Of a stretch of DNA of 10,427 nt, positions 5,558 through 10,427 are shown piece after piece (the first letter of the stretch is position 1; each line of letters opens with the position of its first letter). The position numbers and the translations under genes are program-made. The notes under the pieces are model-generated. The model was not told the DNA's origin. It was given only the letters and a program-made list of their open reading frames with translations, and ran no database searches. This DNA comes from an uncultured Bacteroidales bacterium (GTDB lineage: Bacteria; Bacteroidota; Bacteroidia; Bacteroidales; Paludibacteraceae), in contig CALEPS010000042.1 of the NCBI GenBank assembly GCA_937910305.1, positions 1 through 10,427 on the forward strand, written 5' to 3'.

Positions 5558-6310
5558 GTGAACCTGTGTATTGACCAAGGAAATAGCCGCACGAAAGTGG
5601 CGCTGATGACGGACGAAGGGAAGATGGTGAAGCATCTGATCTACAAGTCGTTCTCCTCCGCAGACGTGGAGCGGCTCTTTGATCTATACGACATAACCGA
5701 TTCGATCATCTCGTCCGTAGTGAACATAGAGCCCGCCGTGGTCAACACGCTCCATCGCCGCTCACAGCATTTTGTGCTCTTTGATCACCATACGCCGGTA
5801 CCTATCACCAACCGCTATGACACTCCCGAGACACTCGGACAGGACCGTCTGGCGGCGGCAGTAGGGGCGAAAAGCATCTGTCCCGATGAGAACCTGCTGA
5901 TCATCGACGCCGGATCCGCCATCACGTATGATTTTGTATCAGCGGAGGGAGAGTATCTGGGCGGCAACATTGCTCCGGGGCTGAAGATGAGGTTTACCAT
6001 GCTTCACCGCATGACGAAGAAACTGCCTCTCGTGGAGGCGGACGAGAACGAACTGATCCCTCTTTTCGGGACGAACACACGCGACGCTATCGCCGCGGGA
6101 GTTATCCGCGGAACGGCATACGAGGTGAAAGGATACATGCGGACATTAGGAGAGAAAGTGCCGCATTTCCGCACTTTCCTGACCGGCGGCCATGCTCCCT
6201 ATATCCTTAATAACGTGCGCAGCTCGCGCAACGAGAAAAGAGAGATTAGACACGAGCGCTATCTGGTGCTGATAGGATTAAACGAAATATTGAGATTTAA
6301 TAAGAAGTGA
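5558..6310 (+). CDS. coaX: Type III pantothenate kinase
   Basis: A 250-residue protein of the usual CoaX length. It carries the ASKHA-fold signatures of the family: DQGNSRTK at 6-13 (phosphate 1 loop), TPETLGQDR at 89-97 (pantothenate-binding segment), IIDAGSAITYD at 115-125 with Asp117, GGNIAPG at 135-141, and TGG at 209-211 (adenosine region). Reaction: pantothenate + ATP to 4'-phosphopantothenate, the first step of CoA synthesis, in the cytosol; type III enzymes are typically resistant to CoA feedback. The start is GTG at 5558-5560, chosen because it begins immediately before the conserved LCIDQGNSR and no ATG fits. The end overlaps the next gene by GTGA, so the two are translationally coupled. 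Confidence 0.95.
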   Translation: MNLCIDQGNSRTKVALMTDEGKMVKHLIYKSFSSADVERLFDLYDITDSIISSVVNIEPAVVNTLHRRSQHFVLFDHHTPVPITNRYDTPETLGQDRLAAAVGAKSICPDENLLIIDAGSAITYDFVSAEGEYLGGNIAPGLKMRFTMLHRMTKKLPLVEADENELIPLFGTNTRDAIAAGVIRGTAYEVKGYMRTLGEKVPHFRTFLTGGHAPYILNNVRSSRNEKREIRHERYLVLIGLNEILRFNKK

Positions 6311-7524
6311 AACGATTAACGATATATATCGCTGCGCTCATGATGAGCATAGGGCTGTCGGCGCAGAATATGACCAGTTCGCCGTACTCACGCTATGCGT
6401 ACGGAGACATGAACGAGAATGTACCGGTGGCGTTCCGGTCGATGGGTGGAGTAGGTCTGGGAATGCGTAACAACCGGGCGATCAACCCCTCGCAGCCAGC
6501 CTCTTATACATCCTGCGACAGCCTCACATTCATGTTCGACGTGGCAGCCAGCGCCTCCTGGAGCAGATACAGAGACGCAAGGGGAATGAAAAACAAAGCG
6601 AACGGAAACCTGGAGTACGTCACGATGCAGTTCCCCCTCTTCAAGAAATGGATAGCCATGTCGGTAGGTCTTTTGCCCTACAGTTCCGTCGGGTATGACA
6701 TCTCGCTGAGCGACTCCATACCGGGTTACCACTTCGTGAAGAACTACACGGGCGAAGGCAACATCAGCCAGGTCTATGGCGGACTCAGTTTCAATATCAT
6801 GAACTGGCTTGCTCTGGGAGCCAATGTCTATTATATGTGGGGCGATCTGAGCCACATGCGTGCGCTCACCTTCACCGAGACGGCTAACCCCACCATGCAA
6901 TACGAGATGCTCTCTGTCTCCAACGTGCGTGTCCGTGCCGGCGCGCAGTTCTTCCATACTTGGAACAAACACACGATCAACCTCGGAGCAGTCTTCGAGC
7001 CGCGGATGAAACTCAACAGCGACCTGTATATATACGAGTCGCAGACCAACGACACGATCTATGTCGTCCAGAACGGATGGCAACTGCCGATGGTATGGGG
7101 CGTAGGAGCCAGTTATAACTGGGACTCAAGACTGACCGTAGCCTTTGATTTCGAACGCCAGTGCATGGGTGAGGCGCTCTATAACGGTCTGCCGGGCAAC
7201 CATCCGATCAACGGTCTGCAGAACCGCAACCGGTATGCCTTGGGTTTCGAATACAGGCATGACGCTATGGGACGCAAGTACGCCGAGCGAATGCTATGGA
7301 GAGCCGGTGTGAGCGTGCAGGACGAGTACCTCGCTTCGATCGGTGCCAAGAAGATAACAGCCGCTATCGGTATTGGTTTCCCCCTCTGGACAATAGGTAC
7401 AGTCATCAACCTCGGAGTGGAATACAACCACCGCGGTTCCGCCGCCGGACTGGAAGACAACTCTTTCCGTTTTACGATCGGCGCATCTATCGCAGAGAAC
7501 TGGTTCTTCAAACGTAAACTGTAG
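6307..7524 (+). CDS. Outer membrane beta-barrel-like protein (uncharacterised, Bacteroidetes type)
   Basis: A 405-residue protein starting at GTG (6307-6309), which overlaps the coaX stop as GTGA. Residues 1-19 form a signal peptide (KRLTIYIAALMMSIGLSA, probable cleavage before or after Gln20). The mature part opens with SSPYSRYAYGDMNE, then MGGVGLGMRNNRAINPSQPA, and continues with alternating amphipathic stretches rich in aromatic residues and glycine, ending in FRFTIGASIAENWFFKRKL. This is the pattern of a barrel in the outer membrane, and similar proteins sit beside coaX in Bacteroidales. I do not recognise a transport specificity; a FadL-like or porin role is possible but not shown. No disruption is seen. 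Confidence 0.8.
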   Translation: MKRLTIYIAALMMSIGLSAQNMTSSPYSRYAYGDMNENVPVAFRSMGGVGLGMRNNRAINPSQPASYTSCDSLTFMFDVAASASWSRYRDARGMKNKANGNLEYVTMQFPLFKKWIAMSVGLLPYSSVGYDISLSDSIPGYHFVKNYTGEGNISQVYGGLSFNIMNWLALGANVYYMWGDLSHMRALTFTETANPTMQYEMLSVSNVRVRAGAQFFHTWNKHTINLGAVFEPRMKLNSDLYIYESQTNDTIYVVQNGWQLPMVWGVGASYNWDSRLTVAFDFERQCMGEALYNGLPGNHPINGLQNRNRYALGFEYRHDAMGRKYAERMLWRAGVSVQDEYLASIGAKKITAAIGIGFPLWTIGTVINLGVEYNHRGSAAGLEDNSFRFTIGASIAENWFFKRKL

Positions 7525-7591
7525 TTTGGCACGGTATTTGAACACTGATTACTGAACACTGAATACTAACAACACTTAAAAATATACGATT

Positions 7592-7930
7592 ATGAAACTG
7601 AGAACTTTACTTGTAGTAGCCATGGCAGCAGCAGTACCGGCTCTGGCATGCGCCAAGAAACCGCAGAAAGCAGAAGCAGCCGCTCCCGTACAGGAGGCTG
7701 TTGTGCCGGAAGAGGATCCCGTGATCACGGAGGAATGTGTGATGAACGTATCGCTTTTCCACGAGTCTGTGAAGAACAAGATGTATGCCGATGCGTACGG
7801 ACCATGGTGGGAGGTATATACCACTTGTCCGAATGCCAACAAATCCATCTATTCCGACGGAGCCAAGATCGTAGAGGCGCTCTATCAGGCAACCAACGAT
7901 CCCGCAGAGAAAGAACGTATATTGCTGCAA
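7592..7930 (+). CDS. Secreted protein of Bacteroidales, 3' end replaced by foreign sequence (truncated)
   Basis: The N-terminal ~113 residues look genuine: signal peptide MKLRTLLVVAMAAAVPALA (probable cleavage after ALA, or a weak lipoprotein signal at the following Cys), an Ala/Pro/Glu-rich spacer, then a helical region with KNKMYADAYGPWWEVYTTCP and IYSDGAKIVEALYQATNDPA. I recall this as the opening of a larger Bacteroidales secreted or TPR-like protein, and the reading should continue well past ~113 residues. Instead the homologous character ends at about KERILLQ (~7930) and the frame runs to a stop at 7982-7984 through bases that encode a zinc-ribbon protein on the other strand. It is the last gene of the rightward operon, 67 bp after the outer membrane protein gene. 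Confidence 0.7.
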
Positions 7931-8520
7931 TATGGACATCTGCTCCCCATCATTCTAATTGCCGGTGTCGTTCGCCATTCATGACCATTTTTACATTTCC
8001 ACCATACCTTCTGATTAGAATTAGGTAAGACTTCGTATGGTTTTAACTTATTTCTGTCAGACCATTCTTCTGCAATTTCCGGACTGATTTTCTGTAAATC
8101 ATTAAATCCCTTTAATGCCTTAACACTTGCACAATAAGGGCATCCTGCACCTTTTACACGATTCTTAATGATTGCTGTCCATTCATGACCACATCTGCCT
8201 TTCCAAATAACCTTCTTATGGGAACCAGTGGTTACACTATCAGGAAGAATACTATTTTTTTTAGACCATTCCTCCTTTAACTCCGGGAACTTACTTGCAA
8301 GGTCATTGAAGCCTTTTAACACTTGTTTGCCAGAACAATAGGGGCAACCACTACCATTTGATCTGCTCTTTGGTGAAGCCTGCCAAACATGCCCACAAGA
8401 ACCTTTCCACCAGATTTCCTTATTTGAGCCATAGCTTATATCCATAATATTTATTCCTTCATTCTTATCTGACCACTCACTCTCTAACTCCGGATGTACC
8501 TCTATAAGCATTTGTCCCAT
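7921..8520 (-). CDS. Treble-clef zinc-ribbon repeat protein (DUF4379-like), 3' end truncated at the join
   Basis: 200 genuine-looking residues form three repeats of ~67 residues. Each has an EW-S-x-[KR]-N start, a [KG]-x-C-G-H or C-K-N-G-H knuckle followed by x-W, and a closing CPYC: C42/59/62, C110/127/130, C176/195/198. This matches the zinc-ribbon repeats of the DUF4379 family, common in low-GC Firmicutes, phages and mobile elements; some relatives carry a nuclease domain further on. Here the match stops at CPYCSN (residues 195-200, plus 7921-7938), and the open frame continues only 11 residues to 7885 in Bacteroidales sequence. The start ATG at 8518-8520 has a strong AAAGGGG site (plus 8530-8536) and lies four bases after the ParB-like gene, so the two form an operon. 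It probably binds zinc and perhaps nucleic acid; function unknown. Confidence 0.8.
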
Positions 8521-8524
8521 ATGA

Positions 8525-9498
8525 TTATTCCCCTTTCATATTCGTATCCTGTTGACTCTTTCCATTGTTTGATTTGTGGCAACCGTTGCCACATTTCTCT
8601 GTATCTGATTTGTGGCAACCGTTGCCACACTTCTCTGTATCTGATTTGTGGCAACCGTTGCCACACTTCTCATTAAGCATTTCTATGATACTTTCCTTTA
8701 TTTCTTCTACAGAACTATCGTTTGGGAAAAAGCATTTTATTTCATCTGCTGTAAAATCTATATGTATGTCTTTCCGGATTTCTTGCTTGGCTGTAGCATG
8801 CGCCGGATTTATGATTTTCAACACATTGTCTCTCGTAAATTCATCTTCCGTAATCTCTCTCAATCGCTTTGACATTCCATAAGATATATTGCAATTATTT
8901 TCTGTCAATATCTCCCTTATAATCTCCTGCCCTTTTATACTGATAAACGAAAGATTTACCGCCTGTTTAATTCCAATCTCTCCTGCATCTACCATACCCA
9001 TCAGTTCAGAATTAAGTCTTGTAAGCCATATATAATTCTGTATGGTTTTCTGACTCTCTCCATTTTGGACTCCTATATTATGTAATGTCCTGCCATCGCC
9101 TCTTTTCTTAGTCCTTTTCATAGCCTCATATTTCATCTTGTAGGCAAAAGCCTTTTCACTCGGTACAATTTCTTCCCTCTGGAGATTGGCATCTACCATA
9201 ACAACGGTTGCTTCATCATCTGTATAATTCTTGCACGCTTTCGTCTGTGACCGGAAATAATCTCATATCCGCCACCTTTCCTCGGTCTAACAATCCCCGG
9301 AGTAAGAACGCCATATGTTTTGATACTTTCTGCCAGATCATACATCTTCTTATCATCACATACTCGGAACGGATGATCCTTGAATTCATACAGCTCGGAT
9401 AATTCAATATCCATTACCTTATCCTCTTCGGTGTGATCCATTCCAAATACACCATCAAAACCGATTATCTTTACTCGTTTTCTGCTTCTTTCTTCCAT
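8525..9498 (-). pseudogene. ParB/Spo0J-like partition protein gene, broken by a small internal deletion
   Basis: Two overlapping frames make one gene. The 5' frame (9193-9498, 101 residues) has the ParB N-terminal domain: YGVLTPGIVRPRKGGGYEII and SGHRRKRA. The 3' frame (8525-9231 by reading) continues NYTDDEATVVMVDANLQREE and AFAYKMKYEAMK, then a helix-turn-helix-like region (~ESQKTIQNYIWLTRLNSEL) and a C-terminal tail with three copies of EKCGNGCHKSDT-like units. ParB relatives have ~15 residues (the C-E-L-A-G ... P-x-I-V stretch) between RKRA and N-Y-T-D-D-E that are missing here, with a change of frame near 9230-9245. This indicates a deletion of roughly 40-50 bp not divisible by three, or an assembly error. 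Family role: DNA-binding partition or segregation factor of plasmids and integrative elements. The start ATG at 9496-9498 has a strong GAGGTG site. No parA is in the window. Confidence 0.8.
8570..8671 (+). repeat. Three tandem 36-bp repeats, each with a perfect 19-bp palindrome, in the 3' end of the ParB-like gene
   Basis: Units start at 8570, 8606 and 8642; the third keeps only its first 30 bases. Units 1 and 2 differ at one base. Each contains TGTGGCAACCGTTGCCACA (8575-8593, 8611-8629, 8647-8665): arms of 9 bp around a central C. In the gene they encode C-G-N-G-C-H. Possible meanings: centromere-like (parS-type) binding sites within parB, a hairpin/REP-like element, or a simple tandem duplication of a Cys-His motif. 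Confidence 0.9.
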
Positions 9499-9505
9499 AA
9501 TGCTT

Positions 9506-9511
9506 CACCTC
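9506..9511 (-). promoter_or_regulatory. Strong Shine-Dalgarno of the ParB-like gene
   Basis: GAGGTG on the minus strand, seven bases upstream of the ATG at 9496-9498. It is close to the ideal Firmicutes site and unlike the weak sites of the left part of the window, supporting a different taxonomic origin for this half. Confidence 0.8.
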
Positions 9512-9546
9512 AATTTTTTTCAGGAGTTCAAGTTCCAACAAAAAAA

Positions 9547-9580
9547 GTCACATTTCTAAAATTTCTTTTAGAAATGTGAC
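9547..9580 (-). terminator. Intrinsic terminator upstream of the ParB-like gene
   Basis: Perfect 15-bp inverted repeat GTCACATTTCTAAAA/TTTTAGAAATGTGAC (9547-9561 with 9566-9580) around a 4-nt loop. On the minus strand it is followed by seven T (plus 9540-9546). On the plus strand the following bases are not T-rich. It would end transcription coming from the right before the ParB-like gene, or act as an attenuator between them. The stem is AT-rich but long. Confidence 0.75.
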
Positions 9581-9582
9581 TT

Positions 9583-9737
9583 CTAATCACTTCCTTGAAT
9601 CTTAATTCAAGTATTCTTATTAGTATGCGAAAAAAGCATTATTGGTAATTATTAGTTATCGTAATGCGGAATTTTGCATTACTCCTGCCGTATTTATTAC
9701 AATTTCGTCTCAAAAAACCGGCTTAAATACTGGCTTT
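9583..9737. other. Intergenic spacer with stacked inverted repeats
   Basis: No gene is seen. Three further small inverted repeats lie here: TTGAAT-CTTA-ATTCAA (9595-9610), ATGC-N7-GCAT (9625-9639) and GTAATGC-N8-GCATTAC (9661-9682). The last two share a TAATGC...CGCAT core on the minus strand. Just after the lysS stop are two imperfect 12-bp direct units, AAGCCAGTATTT and AAGCCGGTTTTT on the minus strand. A recombination or regulatory role is possible; none is proven. Confidence 0.4.
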
Positions 9738-10004
9738 TCAGTCCTTTTGACTTTTCATTGTCGGGAACAGCAGAACATCTCTGATTGCCGGGCTGTCAGT
9801 CATGATCATAACCAACCGATCAATGCCATATCCGATTCCGCCCGTTGGCGGCATGCCGACTTCCAACGCGTTCAGGAAATCGTCATCTACATGCTCTGCT
9901 TCTTCATCACCAGCTGCAGCCCGCGCGTCCTGTGCCTCGAAGCGCTGTCTCTGATTGATTGGATCATTGAGCTCGGAGTAGTCGTTGGCCATCTTCCAGC
10001 CATT
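9738..10004 (-). pseudogene. lysS: Lysyl-tRNA synthetase, C-terminal fragment (~89 codons)
   Basis: Reading from NGWKMANDYSELNDP through QRFEAQ and DEEAEHVDDDFLNALEVGMP to PPTGGIGYGIDRLVM and IRDVLLFPTMKSQKD. This is the end of class II LysRS, including motif 3 (G-x-G-I-D-R-L-V-M), which binds ATP. A full LysRS is about 500 residues, so over 80% is missing. Upstream homology stops abruptly at the Asn codon 10002-10004; the preceding codons are Trp, Ala and a stop (10011-10013), which is the stop of the next gene. An internal ATG (9990-9992) exists, but the fragment lacks motifs 1 and 2 and could not charge tRNA. It may be a real 3'-end scar of an insertion into lysS or an assembly join. Confidence 0.85.
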
Positions 10005-10010
10005 CCATGC

Positions 10011-10427
10011 TTATTTAATCGCAATATATTTCTGATTTCTGCTATTCGGTTTATCAGGAATAGTCCTTGCAAGCCGACCTTGTTCTAATAACTTTCTGAT
10101 ATATACCATCAGATTCTTTCTATCCTTCAACTCTAGATATGCAAGAATTTCTTGCGTACTTCTTGCCTTACTGCAGTACCCAATAATCCTATTCTCAATA
10201 ACATCTCCCTGTTCCTCATATTCATCTTGGGGGGGACTTGAGGGATATCCCCCAAGTCAAGACGATTATATGGTATAGTCACCGTAATCGCGTTATCAGC
10301 AAAAATAAATGCTTTTTCACCATATTCGCCTACAATTCGTGGAACACCAAGACCAGATTTCTCACTAATGTGTAATTGCACAAAAATCTCTGTCAGTTTG
10401 TCATTGACCGGAATCGAAACCCCTGCG
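10011..10427 (-). pseudogene. AlbA_2/ATPase-fold regulator, C-terminal part, with one-base frameshift (partial at right edge)
   Basis: The frame is open to the right edge and reads AGVSIPVNDKLTEIF, QLHISEKSGLGVPRIVGEYG, AFIFADNAITVTIPYNR. This is the end of the ATPase-like domain typical of Clostridial Schlafen-AlbA_2/RecG-like regulators. At a run of seven C on the minus strand (plus 10229-10235) the frame is lost; with one more C it continues as QDEYEEQGDVIENRIIGYCS, then STQEILAYLELKDRKNLMVY and IRKLLEQGRLARTIPD to the stop at 10011-10013, a winged-helix tail. The uncorrected frame stops at 10133. A homopolymer error or phase variation are both possible. It belongs to the same broad family as the protein at 491-1864, but the sequence is Firmicutes-like and clearly different. 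Confidence 0.75.

Noticed and set aside
3407..5635. 742-residue open frame on the minus strand across three genes
   Set aside because: It lies antisense to the small membrane protein, the acyl-CoA ligase and the start of coaX, all with clear family motifs. The lack of stops follows from their codon usage, and the translation shows no recognisable domain.
6388..7083. 231-residue minus-strand open frame opposite the outer membrane protein gene
   Set aside because: No domain or start signal; the plus-strand gene has a signal peptide, coupled start and barrel-like pattern.
8570..8671. CRISPR array
   Set aside because: The 36-bp period suggests it, but the repeats are immediately tandem with no unique spacers and lie in frame inside a protein-coding gene.
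8494..8882. Plus-strand open frames over the palindromic repeats
   Set aside because: They mirror the repeats of the ParB-like gene on the other strand and have no start signals or domains.

Overview
The window falls into two parts that do not look like the same genome. Bases 1 to about 7,920 read as a Bacteroidales (Bacteroidetes) chromosome: promoters of the TTG-N20-TAnnTTTG type, weak or absent Shine-Dalgarno sites, low-complexity spacers of the GAGAATT/GAAAATT kind, and a gene order (small membrane protein, acyl-CoA ligase, coaX, outer membrane protein, secreted protein) with Bacteroidetes-type proteins. Bases about 7,921 to 10,427 read as low-GC Clostridia, perhaps Lachnospiraceae: strong GAGGTG/AGGGG ribosome binding sites, an intrinsic terminator, a ParB-like gene, a treble-clef zinc-ribbon protein, a lysyl-tRNA synthetase tail and a Schlafen-AlbA-type regulator. 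The join lies inside two truncated genes that face each other, so a misassembly is the first explanation to test; an inter-phylum insertion is the second.

Left part, minus strand: the start of a DegT/DnrJ/EryC1-type aminotransferase runs off the left edge and is preceded by a long, strongly folded leader (132-393) and a clear promoter (400-430). Next comes a two-gene unit: a DUF1016/YhcG PD-(D/E)XK nuclease (1928-2980), followed by an AlbA_2/ATPase-fold/winged-helix protein (491-1864) with a Q-T-G-G repeat linker. This unit has its own promoter and structured leader (2981-3204). It is bracketed by a 58-bp direct repeat (421-478 and 3195-3252, 53/58 identical) whose first 35 bp are identical and contain the -33 element of both minus-strand promoters. 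I read this as a cassette that was inserted or duplicated between two divergent native promoters.

Left part, plus strand: a promoter at 3242-3272 drives a probable operon: a small membrane-anchored protein (3416-3799), a 558-aa long-chain acyl-CoA synthetase/AMP-binding ligase (3836-5512), type III pantothenate kinase CoaX (5558-6310), a 405-aa outer membrane protein (6307-7524, overlapping coaX by GTGA) and a secreted protein cut off at about 7,930. CoaX commits pantothenate to CoA and the ligase consumes CoA, so the neighbourhood is compatible with CoA and envelope-lipid metabolism.

Right part, all minus strand: an AlbA_2-type regulator entering from the right edge with a one-base homopolymer frameshift (10011-10427); the last ~89 codons of lysS joined directly behind its stop (9738-10004); a spacer with stacked inverted repeats and a terminator (9547-9580); a ParB-like gene broken by a small internal deletion (8525-9498), whose 3' end carries three perfect 19-bp palindromes at 36-bp period; and, four bases downstream, a zinc-ribbon gene truncated at the join. 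The lesions cluster in this part, whereas the complete Bacteroidales genes appear intact.
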